Positions 27,867-36,234 are shown, counted from the stretch's first letter. The stretch is 44,997 bases of DNA from an uncultured Nitrosomonadales bacterium (GCA_903915035.1 CAIWRI010000148.1:1-44997), one strand, 5' to 3'. The notes: generated by a model from the letters alone, not told the origin. Translations and numbers: made by a program.

Positions 27867-28788
27867 TTCCGTGTTGCGGGGGATGTAACATGCAGCTATG
27901 ATCAGTGGTGCCTTGCTCCACCTGCAAGGTGCTGTGTCCGATTGAAAAACGGGTTTGCAGACTGAGCATCATGTCATCCATGAACGCATCACCAGGATAG
28001 CCTTCCGGTATCACCAGATGTACCGTCAGGGCGCTCTCGGTGGTACTCATACCCCAGATGTGCAGATCGTGGATGTCGGCGACGCCAGCGCAGTTGCGCA
28101 AATAAGCTTCAACAGCGGTGGCGTCAATGTTTGGCGGTATCGCATTCAGCGCAAGACTGAGTGAATCACGCATCAGGCCCCATGTAGCACTTACGATCAC
28201 GGCAACGATGATGAGACTGATAACAGGATCAAGCCAGTACATACCGGTGAGCATCATCAGAATGGCGGCAAACACCACCCCTGCCGAGACGATGGCATCA
28301 GACAACATGTGCAGATAGGCCCCGCGAATATTCAGGTCGTCATGACTGCCGCGCACGAACAGCCAGGCCGATATGCCGTTGATGGCGATACCCATGCCAG
28401 CGACCAGTATCACGGTTAATCCATCGACAGCCTCGGGGTGCGAGAAGCGGTGCAGGGCTTCCCATGCAATTGCACCGCATACCACCATCAGAAACATGGC
28501 GTTGCTTAAAGCGGCCAGTATCGAAGTGCTGCGCAGGCCGTAAGTAAAGCGTCCTTCAGGCGTTCTGCGTGATATGTAAGCCGCGCCCAGAAGGAGCAGC
28601 AAGCCTAGTACATCGGATAAGTTATGACCTGCATCGGCCATCAGGGCTGTCGAGTGCGCAAGCAAGCCATAGATGAATTCGATTACCACAAAAACTGTGT
28701 TCAGGGCTATGGCAATGAGAAACGCGCGACTATTCGGGTCGCCGAGATGGTGATGGTGATCTTGGCAGCTATGATCATGTGATAACAT
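27853..28788 (-). CDS. CDF family zinc/divalent metal exporter (CzcD/ZitB type)
   Basis: The 311-residue protein has a His-rich N terminus (HDHSCQDHHHHLGD) likely to bind metal, then six predicted transmembrane helices. The helix-2 metal site is ALMADAGHNLSDV and the helix-5 site is YLHMLSDAIVSAG, each giving the H/D-x-x-x-D pair of cation diffusion facilitators. A cytoplasmic C-terminal domain follows (DIHDLHIWGMSTTESALTVHLVI in family position). CDF proteins export Zn2+, Cd2+ or similar ions against protons; the His/Asp sites suit zinc. It overlaps the carbonic anhydrase (a zinc enzyme) tail to tail by 14 bp, which may be coincidence or may link metal handling of the two. Confidence 0.92.
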   Translation of the reverse strand: MLSHDHSCQDHHHHLGDPNSRAFLIAIALNTVFVVIEFIYGLLAHSTALMADAGHNLSDVLGLLLLLGAAYISRRTPEGRFTYGLRSTSILAALSNAMFLMVVCGAIAWEALHRFSHPEAVDGLTVILVAGMGIAINGISAWLFVRGSHDDLNIRGAYLHMLSDAIVSAGVVFAAILMMLTGMYWLDPVISLIIVAVIVSATWGLMRDSLSLALNAIPPNIDATAVEAYLRNCAGVADIHDLHIWGMSTTESALTVHLVIPEGYPGDAFMDDMMLSLQTRFSIGHSTLQVEQGTTDHSCMLHPPQHGTIQK

Positions 28789-29181
28789 TTAATTATCTTT
28801 CATATTGGGCTTGATGTAGGCTCTAATTATCGCAGAAAACTTGCACGATAATCATGGCGGGTGACTGGATATGGTGGCGAATAAAATTGGTATAGCACTT
28901 TTGTTGCGGATCACGAGCAGTTTTTGTGTTTTAGTGGGCTGAGCTGGCGTATGGAAGGGGTCGTTCAAAGCGTGTGGCTGATGGTTTGATGGCGGGTAAA
29001 TCTATGGATGATGCCGTGCAAAAGGTCACGCCTGGGCGATAAGGTTTAATTGCAGCCTGTAAATCCTACTGCATATATGCCAACAGGAGAGAGTCACAGG
29101 CTGGAACATGCAGCAAAGTTGCTGGTATTAATGATTGCCGGGAGCAAGCCCGGCAATATACATCAGGTTGAATACGAATTA
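28789..29181. other. Gene-free interval with three successive inverted repeats
   Basis: No coding frame is credible here. From 29053 to 29157 there are stacked inverted repeats: CAGCCTGT/ACAGGCTG (29053-29060, 29096-29103) enclosing the palindrome GCATATATGC (29071-29080); CAGCA/TGCTG (29111-29124); and a perfect 9-bp stem ATTGCCGGG/CCCGGCAAT (29134-29142, 29149-29157). The last lies just beyond the stop codon of the minus-strand nucleotidyltransferase but has no T tract. It could be a 3' structure or a small RNA. Confidence 0.45.
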
Positions 29182-30300
29182 CTAGCGCTGCCTTCTGGAA
29201 TCTCCCCAGCGTAATTCAGTGCCTTCATCGCCCAGATAGTAAGTCTCGCCATTTTTATGGTCGAAATAATATTGAGGAGAAACAATCGTTTCATCGAAGT
29301 TCATGCCGGCACTAATCCGGGTGTAGGGGAGTAAAACGCTTTGACTTACGGTGGCATTACGGCAAATATGCGATCCGAGTGACAGCCAGGAAGGGCCGAT
29401 AATTTTAGCCCCTGCTCTGATGCAGACACCCGAGTCGATATACACAGGTCCTTCAATAGTAACGTTATCCCAGTCGATACGGGTATTGAGGCCAACCCAT
29501 ATTCCGGGTTTAATTTCAGTGCCCGGCATTTGTATATGGCTGACTTCGCCTTTAAGCACGCGTTGCAACACGGCCCAGTAATCGGAAACATGGCCGATGT
29601 CGATCCAGTTGAAGAAGCGTTTTTGTGCATAAAACGGCATACCTTTTTCCACCAGTAGCGGAAATAACTGGCTGCCTATGTCGAATTCCTGGCCTTGCGG
29701 GATCAGATTGATTGCTTCAGGCTCAAAAATATAAATACCGGTGCTGGCGAAATTTGAGCGCGCCTCTTCGGGTGCCGGTTTTTCCTGAAAGGAGATGATA
29801 CGACCATCCTCGTCAGTTTCGACAACGCCGTAGTTGCTCACTTCGCTGTTCGGTACTTCAAGGGTGATGACGCTGACCATGGCTTTTTTAGCCTTGTGCT
29901 CGAAAATTGCAGCGCCAATATCCAGATCAATTAGCGCATCCCCGCAAATCACCAGCGTGGTGGTATCAAAAAATCCACCGAAATCCTGAATCTTGCGCAT
30001 CCCGCCGGCAGAGCCCAATGATTTAGGTATAATTTCGCCATGATCATAAATTCCCTCGTAAGAGTAGCCGATCTGTACGCCCCAGCGACTGCCGTTGTCA
30101 AAGTAGTTTTCGATCTTCCAGTGTTTGTAGGAAACATTTACCATGATCTCGTCAATGCCATACTTTGCCAGGTGCTCGATCAAATATTCCATTAAAGGTT
30201 TTCCGAGCACGGGTATCATCGGTTTTGGCAGATCCTGAGTGAGAGGCCTGACGCGTGTACCTTTTCCTGCGGCCAGTATCATTCCCTTAATCTTTTTCAT
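29182..30300 (-). CDS. NDP-sugar pyrophosphorylase (nucleotidyltransferase with LbH-type tail)
   Basis: The 372-residue protein starts with the nucleotidyltransferase signature MILAAGKGTRVRPLTQDLPKPM-type loop (residues 7-28), followed by the Mg/sugar-binding VICGDALIDLD and FQEKPAPEE. A C-terminal part (about 265-350) has hexapeptide-like repeats (GPVYIDSGVCIRAGAKI) as in left-handed beta-helix tails. Such enzymes make NDP-sugars (GDP-mannose, UDP- or dTDP-glucose) for polysaccharides; the base and sugar cannot be told from motifs. The tail resembles mannose-1-phosphate guanylyltransferases of the Mpg1-like group. No polysaccharide genes are adjacent, so it appears isolated. It is divergent from the ABC gene. 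Confidence 0.88.
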   Translation of the reverse strand: MKKIKGMILAAGKGTRVRPLTQDLPKPMIPVLGKPLMEYLIEHLAKYGIDEIMVNVSYKHWKIENYFDNGSRWGVQIGYSYEGIYDHGEIIPKSLGSAGGMRKIQDFGGFFDTTTLVICGDALIDLDIGAAIFEHKAKKAMVSVITLEVPNSEVSNYGVVETDEDGRIISFQEKPAPEEARSNFASTGIYIFEPEAINLIPQGQEFDIGSQLFPLLVEKGMPFYAQKRFFNWIDIGHVSDYWAVLQRVLKGEVSHIQMPGTEIKPGIWVGLNTRIDWDNVTIEGPVYIDSGVCIRAGAKIIGPSWLSLGSHICRNATVSQSVLLPYTRISAGMNFDETIVSPQYYFDHKNGETYYLGDEGTELRWGDSRRQR

Positions 30301-30389
30301 ATATCATTCTCTATATGTTAGTTATTGTGCTGAATTATGATGTTTGGTAATTTGTTTGTCAGCATAAAAATCCAACCTTAAATGCGACA

Positions 30390-30418
30390 TTGACGAATGT
30401 TAACAAAGTTTCTGTAAA
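30390..30418 (+). promoter_or_regulatory. Candidate promoter toward the fused ABC gene
   Basis: TTGACG (30390-30395) and TGTAAA (30413-30418) are 17 bp apart on the plus strand. The -35 is good and the -10 moderate (4 of 6). Confidence 0.35.
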
Positions 30419-30533
30419 TTGTATTGTTAAATATTTACGGGCAGTATGTCGAAATTTAAGCGGATTGGATGGTTAATGATCATCCCGTTTATGTCGGCTT
30501 TAGTCGTACAATTTCATGCATAAAGGGTGCTCA

Positions 30534-30590
30534 ATGAGAGAACAGTTAAATTATAAAAACAGGCTTGCACAGTCTGGACGGGATGAGTGA
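30534..30590 (+). CDS. Possible 18-residue leader peptide coupled to the ABC gene
   Basis: An ATG at 30534 has AAAGGG at a good distance upstream and reads 18 codons (MREQLNYKNRLAQSGRDE) to a TGA at 30588-30590. The stop abuts the GTG start of the ABC gene, which itself lacks a clear ribosome binding site. This arrangement suggests translational coupling. No family is recognisable in so short a peptide. Confidence 0.4.
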   Translation: MREQLNYKNRLAQSGRDE

Positions 30591-32636
30591 GTGAGTCTGC
30601 TTAAGGTTGAAGAGCTAGTTACAGTAATCAGTAACGGTGCGGCCATTGTCGATGGTATTTCCTTTGAGATTATGCAAGGAGAGACTTTTGCACTGCTTGG
30701 TGAATCCGGTTGCGGCAAATCCATGACAGCGCTGTCGCTGATGCGCTTGTTGCCTGATGGAGTTTCAAACCAGGCGGGTGTCGCATCGCTTGCAGGCATA
30801 TCATTGCTTGATTTGCCTGAGCGCGAAATGCGTGCTGTGCGCGGCGGCCGGATGGCGATGATCTTTCAGGAGCCGGGTTTAAGCCTGAATCCGGTGATGA
30901 CGGCAGGAGAGCAAATCGCTGAAGTGCTGGTTTTACACAGCGTCGGAATAAATTCGCGTAAGGGGAATGCGATAAAACAGCGTTGCATCGCCTTGCTCGA
31001 TGAGGTCGGCATTCCGGATGCGGCACGGCGTGTTGATGAATATCCGTTCCAGTTGTCCGGCGGCATGAAACAGCGCGTGATGATTGCGATGGCGCTGGCA
31101 GGCAATCCTGCGTTGTTGGTCGCCGATGAACCGACGACGGCACTGGATGTGACAATACAGGCGCAGGTGTTGCAATTGCTGCGTGATACGCAAGCAAAAA
31201 CCGGCATGGCGATGTTGCTGATCACTCATGATCTGGCGGTAGTGGCGGAAACAGCGCACCGGGTGGCTGTGATGTATGCCGGGCAGATAGTCGAGCAGGC
31301 CAGTCGTGAACAATTGTTTGAAAAGCCGTTGCATCCTTATACCCGCTTGCTGTTCGCCGCATTACCTCAGGTGGATAAACGCAATCAGATGCTGGCCGCG
31401 ATCCCTGGTAGTGTTCCTCCAGTGGGCAGCATTACGCAGGGTTGTCGTTTTGCGCCGCGCTGTGACAAAGTATGGGATTTATGCCGGGAGCAAATACCTG
31501 CCTGGACGACGCAGGCTACAGGGCAGGGGGTCAGATGTCACCTTTATGAGGGACAAGGCACAAGGTATAATATGCAAGAAATTGAGCCTAATCCGGAGTA
31601 CGGTCAAAATAATGCGGAACTCATTTCGTCGCTTGCACCTTGCACCTTGCACTTTGCACCTTGTCCCTTGCTGCTGGAAGTCTCCGACCTGCAAGTCCAC
31701 TTCCCTATCAGGAAAGGCATACTCCAGCGCGTATCAGGACAGGTAAAAGCGGTAGATGGTGTATCGCTTTCTATTCCAAAAGGGCGCACGCTGGCGCTGG
31801 TGGGTGAGTCCGGTTGCGGAAAAACCACGCTGGGCAAGGCTTTACTGCAATTGATTCCTCCAACGGCAGGCAGCGTGCAATTCGACGGGCGGGAATTGAT
31901 CGGCGTACCGCGCGGTAAGCGTGCCTCGATGCAGATGGTGTTTCAGGATCCTTATGCTTCGTTGAATCCGAAAATGCGTGTTGCAGAAATTCTCGAAGAA
32001 GGCATGAGCGCGATGCCCTCTCATGCTAACGGGCATCAGGGCAGTGCCGCCCGCCAGTTGCATATTGACGCGCTGCTGGATAAGGTAGGGCTTGCAAATT
32101 CAGTCAAGTGGCGTTATCCGCATGAGTTTTCAGGCGGGCAGCGGCAGCGCATCGCGATTGCGCGTGCACTCGCGGTCTCGCCAGCTTTGCTGATTTGCGA
32201 CGAACCCACCAGTGCGCTGGATGTGTCGGTACAGGCACAGATACTTAACTTACTGAAATCATTGCAGCAGGAATTGCAGTTAAGCTACCTGTTTATCACG
32301 CATAATCTTGCTGTGGTCGATTATCTGGCGCACGAGGTTTGTGTGATGTATCTGGGGCGTGTCGTTGAGCGCGGCACCTCAGCAGAAGTGTTACGTTCCC
32401 CCGCTCATCCCTATACACAGGCTCTGCTCTCGGCTGTGCCGCACCTAGACGGACAACAGCGTGAATACATTCGCTTGAAGGGAGATATGCCGTCCCCCGC
32501 CTATCCACCACCAGGCTGTCATTTCGCACCGCGTTGTCCTCATGTACTTGCGATTTGCAGAAATGATTATCCGATGGAGAGGGATATATCGGCGACGCAC
32601 CGTGTGTATTGTCATTTGTCAGGAATTAATGATTGA
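30591..32636 (+). CDS. Fused dipeptide/oligopeptide-type ABC transporter ATPase (two ATP-binding domains)
   Basis: This 681-residue protein joins DppD-like and DppF-like ATPases, as in YejF or GsiA. Domain 1 has Walker A GESGCGKS (about 37-44), signature LSGGMKQRV and Walker B LLVADEPT. The oligopeptide-ATPase C-terminal Cys-rich motif CRFAPRCDKVWDLC follows. Domain 2 has Walker A GESGCGKTT (about 404), FSGGQRQRIAIAR, LLICDEPTSALDV and a second FAPRCPHVLAIC. Residues about 320-361, the interdomain linker, come from an in-frame heptamer-repeat element. GTG at 30591 is the start. No permease or binding protein gene is adjacent, so its membrane partners lie elsewhere. Such systems import peptides or nickel. 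Confidence 0.93.
   Translation: MSLLKVEELVTVISNGAAIVDGISFEIMQGETFALLGESGCGKSMTALSLMRLLPDGVSNQAGVASLAGISLLDLPEREMRAVRGGRMAMIFQEPGLSLNPVMTAGEQIAEVLVLHSVGINSRKGNAIKQRCIALLDEVGIPDAARRVDEYPFQLSGGMKQRVMIAMALAGNPALLVADEPTTALDVTIQAQVLQLLRDTQAKTGMAMLLITHDLAVVAETAHRVAVMYAGQIVEQASREQLFEKPLHPYTRLLFAALPQVDKRNQMLAAIPGSVPPVGSITQGCRFAPRCDKVWDLCREQIPAWTTQATGQGVRCHLYEGQGTRYNMQEIEPNPEYGQNNAELISSLAPCTLHFAPCPLLLEVSDLQVHFPIRKGILQRVSGQVKAVDGVSLSIPKGRTLALVGESGCGKTTLGKALLQLIPPTAGSVQFDGRELIGVPRGKRASMQMVFQDPYASLNPKMRVAEILEEGMSAMPSHANGHQGSAARQLHIDALLDKVGLANSVKWRYPHEFSGGQRQRIAIARALAVSPALLICDEPTSALDVSVQAQILNLLKSLQQELQLSYLFITHNLAVVDYLAHEVCVMYLGRVVERGTSAEVLRSPAHPYTQALLSAVPHLDGQQREYIRLKGDMPSPAYPPPGCHFAPRCPHVLAICRNDYPMERDISATHRVYCHLSGIND
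31550..31667. repeat. Paired-heptamer element inside the fused ABC gene (in frame)
   Basis: Left arm: GGGACAA, GGCACAA, GGTATAA at 31550-31570. Right arm: five heptamers at 31633-31667 (TTGCACC twice, TTGCACT, TTGCACC, TTGTCCC). The outer ends pair perfectly (GGGACAA with TTGTCCC). The loop is about 62 nt. The insert is open in the coding frame and falls exactly between the two ATPase domains. Confidence 0.85.
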
Positions 32637-32706
32637 CGCAAAGCCCGCTTTGGATTAAAAAGCTAACAGGATTCAATCTTTTAACTGAACTTCATAGGAG
32701 AACAAC

Positions 32707-33024
32707 ATGAATACCAATGGAACTGATGTGAGTAAGGAAAAATTGATGCAGGATTTGCAGGTCGTTGTGAGTGATGCGGAGGAGTTGCTCAAGGCAACCG
32801 CTGGTCAGGCGGGTGATAAGGTGAATGTGGCACGCGAGCGTATTCAGGGAAGTCTGATGGCCGCTAAAGAACGTCTTGCCGATGCTCAGGAAGCCATGCT
32901 GGAAAAAACACGCAAGGCTGCACGTGCAACGGATGATTATGTGAATGACAATCCCTGGCGTGCAGTTGGTATTGGCGCTACCTTGGGTTTGCTTGTGGGT
33001 ATGCTGATTTCACGCGGACGGTAA
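32707..33024 (+). CDS. DUF883 family membrane-anchored protein (YqjD/ElaB type)
   Basis: The 105-residue protein has a charged helical N-terminal part, rich in Ala, Glu and Lys (about residues 8-80), and a C-terminal transmembrane anchor after the family motif YVNDNPWRAVGIGATLGLLVG. E. coli relatives YqjD and ElaB are inner-membrane proteins that bind ribosomes in stationary phase. TAGGAG lies upstream of the ATG. It is followed by YqjE-like and YqjK-like genes with a spacing of 4 bp and an overlap of 8 bp, the order found in E. coli yqjD-yqjE-yqjK. Expression under stress is likely from the family, not from visible sequence. Confidence 0.9.
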   Translation: MNTNGTDVSKEKLMQDLQVVVSDAEELLKATAGQAGDKVNVARERIQGSLMAAKERLADAQEAMLEKTRKAARATDDYVNDNPWRAVGIGATLGLLVGMLISRGR

Positions 33025-33028
33025 GGCC

Positions 33029-33403
33029 GTGAAGGACGCAGGTTCAGGTCTGGCAGGCTCAATCAAGCGTCTGTTGTCCACGCTGACGCAGATAGCCTCC
33101 GTCAGGCTTGAATTACTGGCAAACGAGTTGCAAGAGGAGCGTTTACATCTGGAGCAGCGGCTGGTTTGTTTTTTTGCGGCACTTGTCTGCTTTGCCATGA
33201 CGGCCCTGTTGTTGACGGTGTTTATCGTGGTGCTGTTCTGGGATAGTCATCGCCTGCTTGCAATAGGCGGTTTGAGTGCCGTTTTTTTCGTGACGGGCGT
33301 AATGCTGGTCATGCGCTTGCAACAGATGACGCAGAAAAAATCAAGGCTGTTTGCCGATAGCCTGGCGGAGTTTGCGAAGGACAGGGAGCAGTTGAATGAA
33401 TAA
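33029..33403 (+). CDS. YqjE-like membrane protein (holin-X/phage holin III superfamily)
   Basis: The 124-residue protein begins with GTG at 33029, four bases after the upstream stop. It has an amphipathic N-terminal segment (SIKRLLSTLTQIASVRLELLANELQEER in pieces) and two hydrophobic helices (about 45-70 and 78-100). The pattern fits the YqjE / putative Actinobacterial Holin-X family. These are inner-membrane proteins of unknown role that travel with YqjD; despite the family name there is no sign of phage here. The end overlaps the next gene by 8 bp, implying coupled translation. Confidence 0.82.
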   Translation: MKDAGSGLAGSIKRLLSTLTQIASVRLELLANELQEERLHLEQRLVCFFAALVCFAMTALLLTVFIVVLFWDSHRLLAIGGLSAVFFVTGVMLVMRLQQMTQKKSRLFADSLAEFAKDREQLNE

Positions 33404-33686
33404 GCGCAGTCTTGCTGTCATGGAACGTCGCCAGTTGTTGCTGGCGAAAATATCCGGACAACGCGTGCAACTATCCGATATGGCCCGTTCCTGGCGGCCT
33501 GTTCTGCATGTGGCCGATCAGGGGTTGCAGGCAGTGAGTTTTATGCGCCGTCATCCTGTGCTGCTGGCGGGCTTGGCGGGTCTGGCCTTCGTGCGCCGCA
33601 GTGGCGTGCAAGGACTGCTCAAAAATACCTGGCGTTTGTGGCGTGCCTGGCGCTATCTCAATACGCTTGCAAAAAAAATCTCATAG
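33396..33686 (+). CDS. YqjK-like protein
   Basis: The 96-residue protein is basic and mostly helical, with a central hydrophobic segment after FMRRHPVLLAGLAGLAFVRRSG. The opening MERRQLLLAKISGQRVQL matches YqjK-type proteins. It is the third gene of the YqjD-YqjE-YqjK-like operon. It likely sits at the inner membrane; no activity is known. Weak conservation makes the family call depend partly on gene order. The stop is followed by a 223-bp spacer holding the terminator of the convergent gene cluster. Confidence 0.75.
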   Translation: MNKRSLAVMERRQLLLAKISGQRVQLSDMARSWRPVLHVADQGLQAVSFMRRHPVLLAGLAGLAFVRRSGVQGLLKNTWRLWRAWRYLNTLAKKIS

Positions 33687-33849
33687 TTTTTAATTTGCCT
33701 TTTCGTTAAATCAAAAACAGACAACCAGGACTGCCGTGTGCATTCGTATAAATAAGGTCTTTTTCTCTGTAGTTGACAGCACATTGTAGCAAAAAACGCA
33801 AACAGGCAATTTCGCCTGAAGTTTTTCCTTTTGAGGTAGGCGATGACAT

Positions 33850-33879
33850 AAAAAATCCCTTCTGTTGCCAGGAGGGATT
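33850..33879 (-). terminator. Rho-independent terminator of the minus-strand cluster (bcp to parvulin)
   Basis: On the minus strand a 9-bp stem (33879-33871 with 33862-33854, one G-T pair, 8-base loop) is followed by six T residues. It lies 31 bp after the stop codon of the parvulin gene. Confidence 0.88.
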
Positions 33880-33909
33880 AATTCAATTACGGCAGAATTA
33901 ATTAGCGGA

Positions 33910-34695
33910 TTATTCGATTTTATCGGCTGCACGCAGATCAATGATGATTTTATTAATTTTTGCCTGTTGTAATTCTTGTTCCAGTTTTGGTTTCAGTTCG
34001 CCAAATGCAGGTATCTTCAGAGGACGTACATCGTCCAGTTTGATGATGTGCCAGCTGTCTTGTAATTGTACGGGTACTTTGGTGTATTCGCCCTTTTGCA
34101 ACTTCAGCAAGGCATTAGCGAAAGGTTCTGGGAACATTTTTGGCGCTCTCCAGCCTACCTGGCCGCCGTGTTCTGCAGATGCCGTATCAATCGATTTTTT
34201 GGCCAACTTTTCAAACTTGACCTTTTTATTCAATTCCGCGATGATTGCTTTTGCTTCAGCTTCGGTTTTGACCTGAATGTGGCTGACGTTGAATTCCTTA
34301 TCGCCGTATTTGACTTTGATCGCATCATACTCTTGCTGAAGTTGCTCTTCCGTTACCGGAGATTTATTCAGTTGATCATGTATATAGGCCTTGATCAGTA
34401 CGTCGTGCTGGGCGAATTCGATTTGTTGAGCTACATCCGCTTTTTTATCAATTCCGGATTTTTGAGCGGCTTGTAATAATACTTCACGGTTGACCAATTC
34501 GTCACGAATTGCTGCGCGTAGTTCAGGACTATCAGGGCGGCCCTGCGCTTCAGCTGCTTTTACATTCATTTCAACGAGATCTTGTGAAATTGCTACCCCG
34601 TTGACGGTGGCTGCAGACTTACTTTCGGCGAAAGCCGGATTGATCGATAGAGCGACAACGATAGCAAGTGCTACAAAATGATTTTTTTTCAACAC
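33910..34695 (-). CDS. Periplasmic parvulin-type peptidyl-prolyl isomerase
   Basis: The 261-residue protein has a signal peptide (MLKKNHFVALAIVVALSINPAFA), a SurA/PrsA-like N-terminal helical region (RDELVNREVLLQAAQKSG) and a parvulin domain at about residues 130-225 (FNVSHIQVKTEAEAKAII in pieces, GGQVGWRAPKMFPEPFANALLKL, VQLQDSWHIIKLDDVR). It should help fold outer-membrane or secreted proteins by proline isomerisation. Length and layout fit the foldase type common in Betaproteobacteria next to bolA and yciB. It is the last gene of a seven-gene minus-strand run and is followed by a clear terminator. Confidence 0.93.
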   Translation of the reverse strand: MLKKNHFVALAIVVALSINPAFAESKSAATVNGVAISQDLVEMNVKAAEAQGRPDSPELRAAIRDELVNREVLLQAAQKSGIDKKADVAQQIEFAQHDVLIKAYIHDQLNKSPVTEEQLQQEYDAIKVKYGDKEFNVSHIQVKTEAEAKAIIAELNKKVKFEKLAKKSIDTASAEHGGQVGWRAPKMFPEPFANALLKLQKGEYTKVPVQLQDSWHIIKLDDVRPLKIPAFGELKPKLEQELQQAKINKIIIDLRAADKIE

Positions 34696-34730
34696 GTTAG
34701 TCCTTTTGTAAAATTAGTAAGAATGTAAAA

Positions 34731-34994
34731 TTAAAGTTCGTTCGGCGTATTCGCCTGTATGTTGAGTGCGTGTATTTCGCGTTTCATCAGCTCTCCAAGT
34801 GCTAAATATATCATACGATGACGCGCTAACGTAGCCTTGCCGGCGAATTCCTTGCTGATAATTTGTAACAAATAATGTCCTCCGCCATCACGACTACCGG
34901 CATGTCCTGCATGTTTATCGCTTTCATCAATGATCTCAACAAAGCTCGGATTGAGCGCGGCCAGCTGTTCGCGCATGCTTTGTATCCGGTTCAT
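34731..34994 (-). CDS. BolA family protein
   Basis: The 87-residue protein has the BolA pattern: a helix ([30 protein letters not shown] split by a short loop), a conserved [24 protein letters not shown] core, and [16 protein letters not shown]. BolA proteins partner monothiol glutaredoxins around 2Fe-2S clusters and influence cell shape and stress responses. The conserved His in RHRMIY is present. The ATG lies within the stop region of the yciI gene (4-bp overlap). The call between BolA and IbaG-like paralogs is not certain. Confidence 0.92.
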   Translation of the reverse strand: MNRIQSMREQLAALNPSFVEIIDESDKHAGHAGSRDGGGHYLLQIISKEFAGKATLARHRMIYLALGELMKREIHALNIQANTPNEL

Positions 34995-35293
34995 GAAGGG
35001 AATGCCTTTTTGAATGGACGAACGTCAACTTGGCTATATACACCGTTGATCAGGTAGGGATCGGCATCGGCCCAGCTTTCTGCTTCAGTCAGTGAGGTAA
35101 ATTCGGCTACGATCAGACTGCCGGTAAATCCTGCTGCGCCCGGATCTTCTGCATCTACGGCAGGGAAGGGGCCCGCCAGCAGCAGTCGACCTTGTGCTTG
35201 TAATAATGTAAGGCGGGCGACATGAGCAGGTCTCGAGGCCATGCGTTTTTCAAGGCTGTCAGGGATGTCCTGACCAATGATAGTGTAGAGCAT
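34991..35293 (-). CDS. yciI: YciI family protein
   Basis: The 100-residue protein is a ferredoxin-like dimer by family. Typical strings are [28 protein letters not shown] (in pieces), [33 protein letters not shown] and [16 protein letters not shown] His-Asp pair (RPAHVARL and ADADPY) corresponds to the proposed active site of the family; the reaction is unknown. The start shares a base with the end of yciB and its stop overlaps bolA. The yciB-yciI-bolA order is conserved in Betaproteobacteria and supports the call. Confidence 0.93.
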   Translation of the reverse strand: MLYTIIGQDIPDSLEKRMASRPAHVARLTLLQAQGRLLLAGPFPAVDAEDPGAAGFTGSLIVAEFTSLTEAESWADADPYLINGVYSQVDVRPFKKAFPS

Positions 35294-35835
35294 CAGTTGT
35301 TTTCCTTTTTTTCATCGATGTATTTTGCAAGCCAGCCGCTTTGCGCCAGGACGAATATCACCATCAGGCCGGTAAAGCCGAACAGTTTAAAGTTGACCCA
35401 AGTGTCGGTGGAGTAATTAAAGGCGACGTACAGATTGATAAAGCCCAGCACGGCAAAAAACAGGCTCCACATCAGGTTGAGACGACTCCAGACGCGAACC
35501 GGCAGCGCGATTTGTTCGTTTAACAGGGAGCGCATCAAATTCTTTTTGTAAAACAGGTTGGAACCCAGCAGTGACAGAGAAAATACCCAGTATAAAATGC
35601 TGGGTTTCCATTTGATGAAGTTCTCGTCATGTAGCAACAAGGTCGCCCCGCCGAATATTGTAACTATGGCAAAACTGACCCATAACATGGTATCTATTTT
35701 GCCATGTTTGTATTTAGTCCAGATCATTTGCACGATGGTGGCGGCGATAGCAATGGCTGTCGCAACATAGATACCTTTTATTTTGAAGGCGATAAAAAAC
35801 AGCAGGATGGGAAAAAGATCTAGCAGCAGTTTCAT
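35293..35835 (-). CDS. yciB: Inner membrane septation protein (YciB/IspZ)
   Basis: The 180-residue protein has five predicted transmembrane helices and the family opening [18 protein letters not shown], followed by [27 protein letters not shown] in pieces and WLAKYIDEK near the end. YciB affects cell envelope synthesis and septation in E. coli and interacts with elongation and division proteins. Length matches E. coli (179). It is three bases after msrB and overlaps yciI by one base, so the set is co-translated. Confidence 0.95.
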   Translation of the reverse strand: MKLLLDLFPILLFFIAFKIKGIYVATAIAIAATIVQMIWTKYKHGKIDTMLWVSFAIVTIFGGATLLLHDENFIKWKPSILYWVFSLSLLGSNLFYKKNLMRSLLNEQIALPVRVWSRLNLMWSLFFAVLGFINLYVAFNYSTDTWVNFKLFGFTGLMVIFVLAQSGWLAKYIDEKKENN

Positions 35836-35838
35836 GGT

Positions 35839-36234
35839 TTAACTTTTATCAAGAATCAGGGAAGCAGAGTTAATGCAAAAACGCAACTCGGTGGGTGGGG
35901 GACCATCAGGGAATACATGTCCCAGATGTGCACCGCAATGGCTGCAGTTTACCTCATCCCGGCGCATACCGTGCGTGGTATCGCTGCGTACGGTCAGACT
36001 GTCAGGCTGAACGGGTTGATAGAAGCTTGGCCAGCCACTGCCGGACTCGAATTTATGGTCGGCATCGAATAAAGGGTGGTTGCAGCAGGCACACTGATAA
36101 ACTCCCTGATCGTGGCAGTCCCAGTATTGGCCTGTAAAAGGGGGTTCGGTGCCGCATTGCCGGCAAATTCGGTATTGCTCAGGGGTTAGTGCTTCGCGCC
36201 ACTCGGCGTCGGATTTTGTAATGGGTGTGGTCAT
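35839..36234 (-). CDS. msrB: Peptide-methionine (R)-S-oxide reductase
   Basis: MsrB reduces the R form of methionine sulfoxide in proteins. The 131-residue protein has the zinc-binding Cys pairs (CACC near residue 48 and CSHC near 97) and the catalytic Cys in LRFCINSASL. Substrate-site residues in SGSGWPSFYQPV and GHVFPDGPPPT are conserved. It is cytosolic (no signal peptide). It lies between phoH and yciB in the same orientation. The upstream bcp gene also handles oxidative damage, so the run may be an oxidative-stress cluster in part. Confidence 0.96.
   Translation of the reverse strand: MTTPITKSDAEWREALTPEQYRICRQCGTEPPFTGQYWDCHDQGVYQCACCNHPLFDADHKFESGSGWPSFYQPVQPDSLTVRSDTTHGMRRDEVNCSHCGAHLGHVFPDGPPPTELRFCINSASLILDKS

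Noticed and set aside
28960..29103. Riboswitch (glycine or cyclic di-GMP type)
   Set aside because: Some short strings (GGAGAGA, CACGCC) recall these motifs, but the conserved cores are absent.
29134..29157. Rho-independent terminator of the nucleotidyltransferase gene
   Set aside because: The stem is strong but no T tract follows in either direction; kept only as an inverted repeat.
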